DNA of 64,000 bases from Ginsengibacter sp963792025. GTDB lineage: Bacteria > Bacteroidota > Bacteroidia > Chitinophagales > Chitinophagaceae. Below the pieces are notes generated by a model that made no database searches, had not been told where the DNA came from, and saw nothing but the letters and a program-made list of their open reading frames with translations. A program made the position numbers and the translations under genes. This document shows, one piece after another, positions 42,545 to 52,925 of the stretch (within the stretch, counting starts at the first letter, position 1; every line of letters starts with the position of its first letter). The stretch is from positions 1 to 64,000 of the forward strand of contig CAWBUS010000017.1 in the NCBI GenBank assembly GCA_963792025.1, in the 5' to 3' direction.

Positions 42545-44950
42545 ATGTTTAAAAATTATTTCAAAATAGCCTGGCGTAATATTCTAAAACATCGTTTTTA
42601 TGCGGCGTTAAATGTAATTGGTTTATTTGCAGGTATTGTTTTCGCATTGTTGATTGGAGCATATGTCTACAATGAGTTGCAGGTAAATACAACCTTACGT
42701 AATGCCGATCGTCAATATTTTTTACAGAGTATATGGAAAGATCCGAACTTGGGTTCGGATATAACTACGTTAGGTCCGATCGCAAAAAGATTAAAAGAAA
42801 ATTATCCAAGCCTTGTTGCCAATTATTATCGTTGGGATGGCATTACTTCCGGTGTTTCCAAAGGTGATAAACATTTTCGTGAAAATATTCAATTGGGCGA
42901 CAGCACCCTGTTGAATATGTATGGTTTCAAATTGCTTTATGGCAATGCAGCCTCGGCGCTTACAGAACCTTTTTCTGTGGTGATTACGCAGGATATTGCG
43001 CAAAAGTATTTCGGCAAAACAGATGTAGTCGGCAGCACGATTGCCATTCAAAGTTTTTTAGGTGGCGATCATGATTTTAAAATAGCCGGTGTGCTGAAAG
43101 ATGTGCCAGTGAATTCTGTAACACAATTGAATTCAGATAATCACAATACCATTTTTGTTCCCACCAACACGTACAAATACTTCGGTCATAATGATCTCGA
43201 TTCATGGAACGATATTTATATTGGTTCTTATATTGAATTGCAAAAAGGTGTTTCACCAAGGCAACTTGAACTTCCATTGAAAAGACTCATCCAGGAAAAC
43301 GCTTCTTCAAATATCAGCCAGAACCTTACCATTCGTCCCATTGCATTAACGGACTATTATAAAGAGAAAAATAATGCTCTTGTAACGCGTATGATCTATA
43401 CGCTTTCATTTGTTGGCCTGTTTATTTTATTGATGGCCGTTGTAAATTTTATAAATATCGCCATCAGCAGCGCAGGCAGCCGAATGAAAGAGATCGGCAT
43501 AAGAAAAGTGCTCGGTGGCCTGCGCAGCGAACTGGCGATGCAGTTTCTTGTGGAATCAATTATACTGGTTGCCGTTGCAACGATATTCGCAGTGGCGGCG
43601 TATCCACTCCTGCAAAATATTTTTAGTCAATTGGCAGGTAAGCAAATTCCTTCATTATATGCGTTTCCATGGTATTATGTTTTCGCCCCTGTCGTTTTGA
43701 TTGTAGCCGTCGGTTTGTTAGCCGGCCTATATCCGGCGGTTACATTGTCTTCCCTTAAAACAGTCGATTCTTTAAAGGGAAAATTGACGAGCGTAAAAGA
43801 AAATGTTGTGATGAGAAAATCGCTCGTGGGTTTCCAGTTTTGCATCGCGATGATCGTATTGGTTTCGGCCATCATTATTTCTCAGCAGGTAATGTTTTTC
43901 TTTGGTGGTAATTTAGGTTACAACAAAGAATATGTGGTTGCATCGCAGGTGCCAAGAGATTGGTCAAAACAAGGCGTCAACAAAATGATAACAGTGCGCA
44001 ATGAATTTGCGTCTATGCCAGGCGTAAGTAAGGTTAGTTTATCTTATGAGATACCTAATGGCAATAACGGCAATCAACCAACGGTGTATAAATATGGCAC
44101 CGACTCGACTACTGCCATTGCCATGCAATCGCTGGTAGCAGATGAAAACTACTTATCAACTTACCAGGTTCCTTTAAAAGCAGGCGCTTTCTTTGATGAA
44201 CGTGGATTGGATTCAGGAAAAGTTGTGCTTACTGAAAAGGCCATCAGTGCTTTGAAATATGCATCGGACAACGATGCGATCGGGCAGCAAATCAGGATTT
44301 CCGGCGACCCAACCATATTTACTGTAAAAGGCGTAACGGCAGACTTTCATTTCGGCTCGATGCAACAGGCAATTCAGCCTATGATATTTTTCAACGTGAG
44401 AACGGCGCAGGCTTACCGGTATCTTTCGTTTAAATTAAAGCCGGGTAATGTTACTGCAAGCATAGCAGCCATACAAAAAAAATGGAGCGGGTTGTTGCCG
44501 GGCAATTCTTTCGAATACAGTTTTATGGATGATACCTTGAAGAAGTTATATGCAACAGAATTACAGTTAAAGAAAGCCGCTTATACTGCAACAGTTCTAT
44601 TGCTGATTATTGTATTGCTTGACGTTATTGGTCTGATTTCTTTAAGCATTCATAAGCGGGTGAAAGAGATTGGCATTCGCAAAGTGTTAGGCGCTTCTGT
44701 TAAAAATATCATGGTATTATTTATAAATGAGTTTGCACTGATCATCTTAATAGCGTCCGTTGTTGCGTGTCCTGTTACTTATGTAATTATGAGTAAGTGG
44801 TTGAATAATTACGCATATCATATCCAAATATCGCCGATGCCATTTGCTGTTTCATTATTGATGTTGAGCATGGTAACAGGATTATTGATATGTATGCAAA
44901 CCATAAAAGTGGTGATGGCGAATCCTGGGAAAAGTTTAAGAACGGAATAA
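42545..44950 (+). CDS. MacB/FtsX-type ABC transporter permease 5 (second subfamily)
   Basis: An 801-residue intact member of a distinct subfamily shared with permeases 6 and 9. After TM1, in place of SYDR..KADRIY, it has LQVNTTLRNADRQYFLQS, then ITTLGPIAKRLKENYPSLVANYYRWDG, and QLGDSTLLNMYGFKLLYGN later. Loop 1, KEIGIRKVLGGLRSE, is near 318 and loop 2, KEIGIRKVLGASVKN, near 706. The second periplasmic domain contains VTADFHFGSMQQAIQPMIFF. The tail is MANPGKSLRTE (G for V). The spacing to the permease 4 stop is 22 bp. Conservation of the periplasmic domain within the subfamily suggests a shared ligand or partner. Confidence 0.9.
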   Translation: MFKNYFKIAWRNILKHRFYAALNVIGLFAGIVFALLIGAYVYNELQVNTTLRNADRQYFLQSIWKDPNLGSDITTLGPIAKRLKENYPSLVANYYRWDGITSGVSKGDKHFRENIQLGDSTLLNMYGFKLLYGNAASALTEPFSVVITQDIAQKYFGKTDVVGSTIAIQSFLGGDHDFKIAGVLKDVPVNSVTQLNSDNHNTIFVPTNTYKYFGHNDLDSWNDIYIGSYIELQKGVSPRQLELPLKRLIQENASSNISQNLTIRPIALTDYYKEKNNALVTRMIYTLSFVGLFILLMAVVNFINIAISSAGSRMKEIGIRKVLGGLRSELAMQFLVESIILVAVATIFAVAAYPLLQNIFSQLAGKQIPSLYAFPWYYVFAPVVLIVAVGLLAGLYPAVTLSSLKTVDSLKGKLTSVKENVVMRKSLVGFQFCIAMIVLVSAIIISQQVMFFFGGNLGYNKEYVVASQVPRDWSKQGVNKMITVRNEFASMPGVSKVSLSYEIPNGNNGNQPTVYKYGTDSTTAIAMQSLVADENYLSTYQVPLKAGAFFDERGLDSGKVVLTEKAISALKYASDNDAIGQQIRISGDPTIFTVKGVTADFHFGSMQQAIQPMIFFNVRTAQAYRYLSFKLKPGNVTASIAAIQKKWSGLLPGNSFEYSFMDDTLKKLYATELQLKKAAYTATVLLLIIVLLDVIGLISLSIHKRVKEIGIRKVLGASVKNIMVLFINEFALIILIASVVACPVTYVIMSKWLNNYAYHIQISPMPFAVSLLMLSMVTGLLICMQTIKVVMANPGKSLRTE

Positions 44951-44992
44951 TGATTAGCTAATGGCTAAAAGCTATTAGCCAAAGAAAAGTGC

Positions 44993-47415
44993 ATGATCAA
45001 AAATTATCTCAAAATAGCAATCCGGCATCTGACGAGGCATAAGCTGTTTTCTTTGATAAACATTTTGTGCCTTGCTATCGGCATTACTTTTTCTATTATC
45101 ATAGTTGTATATATTTTGAATGAAGAAAGTGTAAACAGCAATCTTAAAAACGTAAGCAACCAATATATCATCAAGAGCAACTGGAAGGTAAAAGAAATGG
45201 GCATGGATATTACCACCATCGGCCCGTTGGCAAAAACAATGAAGGAGGAATATCCTTCGTTTGTTGAGAATTATTTTCGCTATAACCCGGTAGCAACCGT
45301 GGTGTCAGTTGGTAATAATCATTTTAAAGAAAATATTGCTATTGGTGACACAACACTGGTTTCGATGTATGGATTTCCTGTGTTGTATGGCAATAAAGAA
45401 AAAGCTTTCACCAACATTAATTCAGCGGTAATTAGTGAAACTGTTGCTCAACAACTTTTCGGAACAAAGAATGTCATTGGAAAAGTATTCGATATCACCA
45501 CAACCGTAAATAATGAAAAGCAACAGTACACGGTGAGTGCAGTTTTAAAAGACATTCCAAAAAATTCAGTTACCGGATTGATCAATGTTGATTACAATGT
45601 TTTTGTGCCCACGGAGGGCAGCAGGTTTTATTCAAATGCCCCGGATGCTGATCCTGCGCAGGGATGGAACAGTGCTTATGAAATAGGGATGCTTGAATTA
45701 AAACCTGGTGTTACTACGCAGCAAATGATGCAACCTTTTAAACAGGTTTTAAAAAAATATACTGATAAGAATACCCAAAACAATCTTACTGCTGAACTGG
45801 CGCCAGTAAAAGATTATCATATACACTCCAACAACGGTGCTGTGCAAAAAATGATAACAACCCTTTCATTTATCGCTGCATTTATTTTATTAATGGCCAT
45901 CATCAATTTTGTGAATATCAATATCGGTACTTCATCTTATCGTGTAAAAGAAATTGGCCTGCGAAAAGTTTTCGGAAGTATGAGAGGACAGTTGATGATG
46001 CATTTTATTTCGAAAGCTTTGGTACTTGCTTTTATCGCTGCTATTCTATCCTTTATTTTTTATGCATTACTTCGAAATTTATTTACAGAAATTTTAAATA
46101 CTTCACTGCCTTCCATCTGGCAGTTCAACATACAACAAATAAGCTTATTTGTTGTGTTGATCATTGCAATCGGTTTGCTATCGGGCATCTATCCGGCGTT
46201 TGTGCTAAGCGCATCCAATACTATTAATTCCATAAAAGGAAAAACAGATTCAGCAAGAGGCGCATTGTTATTACGCAAAGGTTTATTAATCGTTGAATTC
46301 AGCCTGGCAATTATTGTTTTCATCAGCGCATTAAATGTTTCCAGGCAAATGTCTTTTATATTCAAAAAGGATCTTGGTTATAATAAAGAACAGTTGCTTG
46401 TTGTGGACGCATATCCCAAACAATGGGATTCCCTTGGCGTGCAAAGAATGAAGATGGTAAAGCAACAGTTGCTTACTTTACCCGAAGTAAAAGATGCATC
46501 ATTATCATTCGACATTCCGGTACGTAAACCACCGGGCAGATTACATTGTATCCACAAGGCGAGGAAAATAATAATCCTCTTGTGCTGGCTGGCTTTGCGG
46601 CAGACCAGGATTATGCTGCAACATTTGGTTTGAAAACAATTGCCGGATCTTTCTTTAATCAATCAGGAGCATTTACGCCCAATCAAATTGTGGTGAATGA
46701 ATCTGCCGCTAAGGCATTGGGTTTTGCCGATGCGACATCGGCTGCGGGAAGGCAAATAAGTCAACCTGCCGGCAACCCGGTGTTAACCATTGCCAGTGTA
46801 ATAAAAGATTACAACTATTCGAGTGTTCAGCAACAAATAGAGCCGTTAGTTATCATCAACTTTGAAGACACGAGAACGTACCGTTATATGAACCTGAGAT
46901 TAAGTACTGATAATTATCCAAAAGCAGTTGATGATATAAAAAAGAAATGGAAAACATTGTTACCCGATGCGCCTTTCGAATATGTTTTTATGGATGATCG
47001 GTTTCAATCGTTATATATAGCTGAAGTGCAATTGAAGAAAGCGGCTGATATCGCAACAGCGCTTAATTTAATCATTGTGTTTATGGGTGTTTTTGGTGTG
47101 ATTGCCTTTACGCTTGCCAAACGTAACAAAGAGATAGCCGTTCGCAAAGTATTGGGCGCTGATGTAAAAAATATTTTGTCGTTGTTTATAAAAGATTATG
47201 CATGGCTGATATTTATTGCGAACCTGATTGCGTGGCCGGTTGCCTATATTATTTCCAATCAATGGTTAGAAAATTATGCTTATAGGATTCAGCAAAATGC
47301 CGTGCCATATTTGGCGGTAGGTGTTTTTATTTTTATCATGGCTTTTGTTCTAATAACAGTTCAGTGTTTTAAAGCAGCAATCGCAAATCCGGTGAAATCA
47401 TTGCGTACTGAATAA
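44993..47415 (+). pseudogene. MacB/FtsX-type permease 6, single frameshift
   Basis: Belongs to the permease 5 subfamily (VNSNLKNVSNQYIIKS, ITTIGPLAKTMKEEYPSFVENYFR). The first frame (44993-46633) ends in nonsense residues after DIPVRKPPG. The second frame resumes directly with QITLYPQGEENNNPLVLAGFAADQDYAATFGL and runs to IANPVKSLRTE. One missing base near the GGG at 46534-46536 explains it; restoring it gives 807 residues. Loop 1 is KEIGLRKVFGSMRG and loop 2 KEIAVRKVLGADVK. If translation were not corrected, the product would end in the second periplasmic domain, losing three helices. Confidence 0.82.
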
Positions 47416-47427
47416 ATGGATAACAAA

Positions 47428-47491
47428 GTGAAGAGCCTGCCTGCCATGCCTTCTGCAGGTAAACCGGCAGGCAGGTTTAAGAACGGAGTAA
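47428..47491 (+). repeat. 40-bp palindromic element inserted in a relict permease tail
   Basis: GTGAAGAG (47428-47435) and TTTAAGAACGGAGTAA (47476-47491), when joined, read Val-Lys-Ser-Leu-Arg-Thr-Glu-stop, the exact C-terminal codons of the permease family. Between them sits a 40-bp element (47436-47475) bounded by CCTGCCTGCC and GGCAGGCAGG, perfect 10-bp inverted ends. No target duplication is seen. The relict tail starts about 12 bases past the permease 6 stop, so it derives from another, lost copy. Confidence 0.7.
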
Positions 47492-47513
47492 TAATAAGAT
47501 AAGAGTTGGCTTC

Positions 47514-47555
47514 GCGATCTCTGCGTTTCACTTTGCGGTATTTGCGATGCTAATT
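47514..47555 (+). repeat. TTTGCG-rich intergenic repeat, copy 1
   Basis: CTCTGCGTTTCACTTTGCGG then TATTTGCGATGCTAAT lies immediately before permease 7. The same sequence, with three differences and a 2-base indel, precedes permease 9 at 55360-55399. Its period is about 12 bases around CTTTGCG. Confidence 0.6.
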
Positions 47556-47569
47556 AAATAATAGATTAA

Positions 47570-49978
47570 ATGGTTAAGAATTATTTCAAAACAGCATTTC
47601 GTAGTTTACGACGTAATAGGATTTATGCGGTTATAAATATTGCAGGATTATCCGTCGGTATTGCTGCAAGTATTTTAATTTTTTTAGTCATACAATTTGA
47701 AACAAGTTTTGATAATTTTCATAAAGATAAAGACCATATTTACCGTGTAGTTACCGGGTTTAAAACAGCAGATGGATTGACCTATAATCCAGGCATTTCT
47801 CTACCCGCAGGTCCGGCGATGCGAATTGACTTCCCACAGGCAAAAGGTGTTGCGTCCATTTTTAAAAACGCAGGACAGGTAATGATTGACAATGGTAAAG
47901 AAGAAAGAAAAATAATACAGGAAGATAATTTCTATTATGCAGAGCCTCAATTTTTCAACGTTTTTAATTTTGACTGGCTCGCAGGAAATGCAGCAAATTC
48001 TTTGCGGGATCCAAATGATGCAGTACTAACGCAGGCTACAGCCGAGAAATTTTTTGGCAACTGGCAAAACGCAATTGGTAAAACGATTAGTTATAATAAT
48101 AACGCATTGTTTACCATAAAGGGCATTTTGAAAAATATCCCGGCAAATTCTGATTTTCCTTTAAGTGTTGTTGTACCCTATGCTGCACTTCAAAATACTT
48201 CTTTTAAAACAGGCCTTACAGATTGGAGTTCGACAAGGGTTAATGCTTATACTTTTGTGAAACTGCCATTCGAAGAAAACCTGCAACAATTTAATATCGA
48301 ATTGAAAGCTTTCGCAAAAAAGCATGCCACGCCAGCGTCATCTGATCAAATTTTTGTAGGACAATCGCTTAGTGAAATGCACTTTGATGCACGGTTTGGA
48401 AATTACCGTAATCATACATTCAGCCATGATTTGGTGGAGGCACTTATCCTCATTGGTATTTTTCTTATAGCCATAGCCTGTTTCAATTTTATCAACCTGG
48501 CCACTGCGCAAGGTGCTAACCGCACTAGAGAAATTGGGGTAAGAAAAGTGCTGGGAAGTAATCGCAGGCAGCTTGCTTTCCAGTTTCTTGCAGAGACTGC
48601 TTTGATAACAATTGTCTCTGTATTCCTGGCGCTAATTATAGCCGACGCGGCATTACCTTTTCTAAATAATCTGCTGGAAATAACAATTGAATTGAATTTT
48701 GTTAACAACCCATTGTTGCTCTTTTTTATTACGACAGTTGTATTGCTTGTTACGCTATTATCCGGTTTGTATCCGTCTGTCATTCTTTCGAAACTTAACC
48801 CATTGCAGGTGTTGCAAAGTAAACTAACGTCAAAAATATCCGGTGGCATCAACATGCGAAGGGCTTTGGTTATTCTGCAATTTGGCATTGCACAAACGCT
48901 GATTATTGTAATGCTTGTTGTTGTAAGCCAGATGGATTTTATTAAAAATTACTCGTTGGGTTTTAACAGCAGCTAAGTTGTAAATGTAGCGATACCGGGA
49001 GATAGCACTGGTGTGTCAAAAATAAATTATTTGCGAAACCGGCTATTGCAAAATCCGGATGTCGAAAGTGTGAGTTTTAGTTTCAGTGCGCCTGTATCAG
49101 ATTATGGATGGAGTAGTCAATTCAGATTTAATAATGCATCAAAAGAGACAGACTTCAGTGCTAACCTTAAATGGACCGATACTGATTATTTTAAAACCTA
49201 CGATCTGCAATTAATTGCGGGTCGTTATTATTACCCCGGCGATACCGTTAGAGAATTTGTCGTTAACCAAACACTGCTTGATAAATTAGGCATCAGTAAT
49301 CCGCAGGAAGCCATTGGTAAAAAAATAAGTTTTTGGGATGGCGCAAAAGTTGGAAATATTGTTGGCGTTATAAAAGATTTTAATTGCAACTCTTTGCGGG
49401 TACCCATGACACCAATGATTCTAAGCGCATGGAAAGATGTGTATAGGATGAGCAATATAAAATTGAAGCAAGGGACAGAAAAATCAACACTGGCCTTTAT
49501 TGCCAGGCTTTGGAAAGAAGCCTATCCTGATAACATTTACCAATACAGATTTGAGGATGATGTAATTGCCAATAATTATAAACAGGAAAAGCAGCTTTCT
49601 ATTTTATATAAAATATTTGCTGCTATCGCGATATTTATTTCCTGTTTGGGTTTATATGGATTGATTTCTTTTATGACGATGCAGCGCACAAAAGAAGTGG
49701 GCATCAGGAAAGTGCTGGGCGCATCTGTTCGCGACATCCTTTATTTGTTTTCAAAAGAGTTTACCATTTTGCTGGGTATTGCATTTTTAATAGCTGTGCC
49801 GGTTGCATGGTATTTTATGCATCAATGGCTAAATAATTTTGCCTACAAGATTTAATTGGGTGTTGGTATTTTCTTATCAGCCATATTAATATCGATTGTT
49901 ATCGCAGCGGTGGCAATTGGTTATAAGGCCATAAAGGCAGCAACAGCCAACCCGGTGAAAAGTTTAAGAACCGAATAA
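47570..49978 (+). pseudogene. MacB/FtsX-type permease 7 with two in-frame stops
   Basis: The whole length (802 residues by read-through, start MVKNYFKTAFRSLRRNRIYA, end ATANPVKSLRTE) is in one frame but is interrupted by TAA at 48974-48976 (codon 469, SLGFNSS-stop-VVNVAIPGDS) and TAA at 49853-49855 (codon 762, NNFAYKI-stop-LGVGIFLSAI). Loop 1 REIGVRKVLGSNRRQ and loop 2 KEVGIRKVLGASVRD are intact. Unlike the other broken members there are no frameshifts. The first stop falls just after TM5, the second between TM7 and TM8. A truncated product with one FtsX domain could be made but is unlikely to work. Confidence 0.82.
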
Positions 49979-50030
49979 CATGCGACAAAATTGAGCACTA
50001 TGAAATCGATGACTTTCTCCATATTAATTA

Positions 50031-50897
50031 GTGATGTCCGTTAGTAACAATGTAAATGCCCAAACTAACTTTTGGGAGAGCAAAGATGCGTATCTTGGTC
50101 AAACTCCTCCGGGCGATACGCCAAAAATATTTGCCCCCGGAATGCTGGCAGATTCGGGAATAGTGCTGGGGAGAGTTGCCTTTTCAAATGATGGCAAAGA
50201 GTTTTATTACGGCTTTGCACGGCATTGGTTCGATTTTAGGGGGACAGGCGTGAAGCAAATAACTTTCGGTGGGAAAGAATGGAGCAAGCCAAAAGTTATC
50301 GTTAAAGACCTTGCTACCCCAACACTTTCTATTGATGGGTCCAAATTATTTTTTGGCGGGCAACGGAGCGATGTCTGGGAATCTGAAAAAATAAATAACG
50401 GTTGGAGTACACCAACTCTTTTTCTCGATAAACCGTATGGCCTTTACAATTTCATGCCAACAAAAAGTGGCGTTTGTTACACAGGCAGTAATGCCAACCA
50501 GGGAAGTAAACGTGATTATAGCACGTATGATTTTTGTACGCTTACTATTTCGGGTAGGGATACCGTTATAAAGAGTTTGGGAAGTCCTTTAAATACGCCT
50601 GCTTTTGATGGAGATTTTTATATCACCCCCGATGAATCTTACATTGTCATCAGCGCAAAAGAAACAAAGACCTATGAATGTGAATTATGGATTAGTTTTA
50701 GAAAGAATGATAAAACATGGACGGAGCCGAAAAGTTTAGGGCCACTTATCAATGAAGGCCTGGCACATCGTTTCGGTCAATATGTATCTCCTGATGGGAA
50801 ATATTTATTTTATACAAAAGGTACGGGTGAGAAAGATTGTAATTTTTATTGGGCGAGATTTGATAAATTGTTAACGAGGTTGAAGGCAAATAATTGA
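50031..50897 (+). CDS. PD40 (TolB-like beta-propeller) exported protein, signal peptide frame probably broken
   Basis: The 288-residue frame begins GTG-ATG-TCC and has PD40-type blades: GRVAFSNDGKEFYYGFARHW, LSIDGSKLFFGGQRSDVWES, ITPDESYIVISAKETK and VSPDGKYLFYTKGTGEKD. The frame starts in the middle of what looks like a signal peptide. An ATG at 50000 gives MKSMTFSILI, and with one base removed near 50030 it joins VMSVSNNVNAQ to make a complete export signal (298 residues in total). So either the start is damaged or there is a sequence error. It lies 21 bp after permease 7 and 97 bp before the S41 peptidase, probably in the same operon. Confidence 0.75.
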   Translation: MMSVSNNVNAQTNFWESKDAYLGQTPPGDTPKIFAPGMLADSGIVLGRVAFSNDGKEFYYGFARHWFDFRGTGVKQITFGGKEWSKPKVIVKDLATPTLSIDGSKLFFGGQRSDVWESEKINNGWSTPTLFLDKPYGLYNFMPTKSGVCYTGSNANQGSKRDYSTYDFCTLTISGRDTVIKSLGSPLNTPAFDGDFYITPDESYIVISAKETKTYECELWISFRKNDKTWTEPKSLGPLINEGLAHRFGQYVSPDGKYLFYTKGTGEKDCNFYWARFDKLLTRLKANN

Positions 50898-50919
50898 ACA
50901 GTGATTCATATATATAAAA

Positions 50920-50936
50920 ATAAAAGAACGGAATAG
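50920..50936 (+). repeat. Relict of a permease 3-prime end
   Basis: AAGAACGGAATAG (50924-50936) is identical to the last codons and stop of several permeases (L-R-T-E-stop region, as in permease 4 apart from one base). It stands alone in the gap between the PD40 gene and the S41 peptidase gene. It suggests a further permease was deleted here. Confidence 0.4.
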
Positions 50937-50994
50937 ATAAATAAATTGAGTAAACGAAATTTATAGTAACTATTAATAATGAAATCAATAACGC

Positions 50995-52371
50995 ATGAAG
51001 AAATTTGCAGTAATCATTTTTTTGTTTTTTGGATTTACATCTTTCGGACAGGAAATACCAAACACACTAACGCCTGCAGAAAAGGTGTATGGCCTATCAA
51101 AATTCTGGCAGGAAGTAAATTACAATTTCGTTTACCTCTATAAAGTTGATAGGCAAGCGTGGGACAGTACTTACAAAGCATTGATTCCGCAAGTGCAACA
51201 AACTAAAAATGATTATGACTATTATCGCTTATTGCAGAAGTTTTGCGCAATGCTGAAAGATGGGCATACAAATGTGTGGCCATCTTCCGATGTGGGTAAA
51301 CTTATTTTCGGTAAGATGTTTGGAAAATATTGGTTCAGTACCCAAAACGTTGATGGCAAAGCGATCGTAAACCGGATACTAAAAAATGAATCCACAGAAA
51401 TACCAATAGGTACTGAGGTTATCGAAGTGAACGGCTTGCCAACGCAGCAATATTTACAAGATAGTGTAGAGCCATATATTGCAAGTTCCACTGATTATGT
51501 AAGGAGGAATTGGGGTATTGCCAATTTGTTTCAGGGGTTGGTGGGTGAAACGTACAATGTAAAATTTAAAAGACCCGACGGAACCGTTTTTTCTCTAGCG
51601 CTTCAGCATACACGAACTTCCGATACCAGTTTTTATCCTCCATTTTCAGATAATCCATTACTCGAATTAAAGTGGTATAAAAATAATATTGCCTATGTCG
51701 CATTAAATTCTTTTGGAGACGATAAGATTGACTCGATGTTTATTGCGAAGCTCCCTGAACTGTACAAAGCAAAAGGTCTTATTATAGACCTGCGCAATAA
51801 TGGTGGCGGTAGCACCGGTGTTGGCACAGATATTTTGCAGTACCTCATGGAGGATACGATAATGCAACACTCAAGGTATTTTACCCGCGACAACCTTTCG
51901 GCTTTTAAAGCCTGGGGAGCTTATGTAAAACCAAAAGATACCATTGGCAATGCATGGAATACCAAAGCATGGCTGGTTAATCATGATAAATATTATTATG
52001 ATTTCGATTATGCTCCTGATACCATTCATTTAAACGCAAAGAGGCTTGTTGTGCCGACCGCCATCTTAATCGGAAATAATACCGCTTCCGCTGCAGAGGA
52101 TTTTTTGATAAGTGCAGCTAATCAAAAACACATGATTAAGATTGGTGAAAGAAGTTTCGGCAGCACGGGCCAACCTTTTTTATTTGATTTACCTGGGGGT
52201 GGTGGAGCGAGAGTTTGTACTAAAAAAGATACATACCCAGATGGAAGTGAATTTGTAGGCGTAGGCGTAAAACCTGACATTGAAGTGGCACCGACTGTAA
52301 AAGATTTTATAGAAAATAAAGATCCCGTATTGGATAAAGCAATTTCTTATCTCGATAATATATTAAAATAA
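50995..52371 (+). CDS. S41 family peptidase (C-terminal processing protease-like)
   Basis: The 458-residue protein has a signal peptide (MKKFAVIIFLFFGFTSFGQ) and a helical N-terminal domain with FWQEVNYNF and a DGHTNVW segment (about 90-96). A PDZ-like region follows (about 125-165; GTEVIEVNGLPTQQYL). The S41 catalytic domain has KGLIIDLRNNGGGSTGVG (about 260-277) and GNNTASAAEDF with nucleophile Ser365, then GERSFGSTGQP. The catalytic Lys of the tail-specific group would lie near 385, but tricorn-like members vary. It is periplasmic and the substrates are unknown. It is interleaved in the permease array and could process the permeases' cargo, though that is speculation. Confidence 0.9.
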   Translation: MKKFAVIIFLFFGFTSFGQEIPNTLTPAEKVYGLSKFWQEVNYNFVYLYKVDRQAWDSTYKALIPQVQQTKNDYDYYRLLQKFCAMLKDGHTNVWPSSDVGKLIFGKMFGKYWFSTQNVDGKAIVNRILKNESTEIPIGTEVIEVNGLPTQQYLQDSVEPYIASSTDYVRRNWGIANLFQGLVGETYNVKFKRPDGTVFSLALQHTRTSDTSFYPPFSDNPLLELKWYKNNIAYVALNSFGDDKIDSMFIAKLPELYKAKGLIIDLRNNGGGSTGVGTDILQYLMEDTIMQHSRYFTRDNLSAFKAWGAYVKPKDTIGNAWNTKAWLVNHDKYYYDFDYAPDTIHLNAKRLVVPTAILIGNNTASAAEDFLISAANQKHMIKIGERSFGSTGQPFLFDLPGGGGARVCTKKDTYPDGSEFVGVGVKPDIEVAPTVKDFIENKDPVLDKAISYLDNILK

Positions 52372-52763
52372 AAAACGCAATAGACGTAGTTAAGAAAGTG
52401 ATAGATCGTAAAATGAAAATCCTGCCTGCTAAAGCAGTTCCGGCATTTGGAGCAGCTGTTCCAATATGGAAAAAGTGTGGGGTTTAACTGTCTTAATATG
52501 TAGCATCTGAAATCTTTTAGCGGCCTACCAATTACTGCATTTGCCGAATACATCCTGGTCTCGGGTAAAAATTTAGCATTCAACAAAGCTTCCGTAACTT
52601 TTTCATCACCATAATAGCGACGGCAATTGCGTATATCATCCACATCACCGCGTTCGAAAACACGTTCAATAACAAAATTTGCTTTGGTATCGTAGTTGAT
52701 CTTTTCAAAATCAACATCCCAAAAGATGCGCTTATGAAATATGGGCTTCCGTTTCTTTGGCAT
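52347..52763 (-). CDS. DUF6922-like small cytosolic protein, antisense to the array
   Basis: The 138-residue product begins MPKKRKPIFHKRIFWDVDFEK and has FVIERVFERGDVDDIRNCRRYYGDEKVTEALLNAKFL. This pattern is typical of the DUF6922 / nucleotidyltransferase-associated small proteins that name a W-D-hydrophobic start and an (E/D)RG(D/E)..DI segment. The last 40 residues (SCSKCRNCFSRQDF...) do not look like the family, which usually ends soon after DFRCY. The normal stop is probably lost, giving read-through into the S41 gene, whose 3-prime end it overlaps by 25 bp. Some relatives belong to toxin-antitoxin-like or defence loci, but no partner is visible here. Confidence 0.6.
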   Translation of the reverse strand: MPKKRKPIFHKRIFWDVDFEKINYDTKANFVIERVFERGDVDDIRNCRRYYGDEKVTEALLNAKFLPETRMYSANAVIGRPLKDFRCYILRQLNPTLFPYWNSCSKCRNCFSRQDFHFTIYHFLNYVYCVFYFNILSR

Positions 52764-52835
52764 AGAGTAAAGATGTTAATAATTAATTTTTTTTGATAAT
52801 GGCATTTGTTCCATTAATAACTGAGTATTGTAACA

Positions 52836-52872
52836 TGTGCGCTTTTCACTTAAAAGTGTTCGATTGCGCACA
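52836..52872 (+). promoter_or_regulatory. 37-bp operator-like element (enhancer-binding site), copy 2
   Basis: Starts TGTGCGC (52836-52842), has the core AAGTGTTCG at 52854-52862 and ends GCGCACA (52866-52872). The outer arms differ from copy 1 (TGTTCA/TGAACA) yet still pair with each other. The length (37 bp), the core offset (18 bases) and the distance from the core to the -24 element (72 bp) are identical to copy 1. It lies 90 bp upstream of permease 8, between it and the divergent DUF6922-like gene. Confidence 0.65.
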
Positions 52873-52925
52873 CCCATGCGAAATTATTTTTATAACAATT
52901 TGTTCTTTATCAGCAAAGTATAATA

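Noticed and set aside
52358..52390. AAAAACGCAATAG after the S41 gene as another relict permease tail
   Set aside because: Two mismatches in 13 bases and it overlaps the S41 stop region; chance match cannot be excluded.
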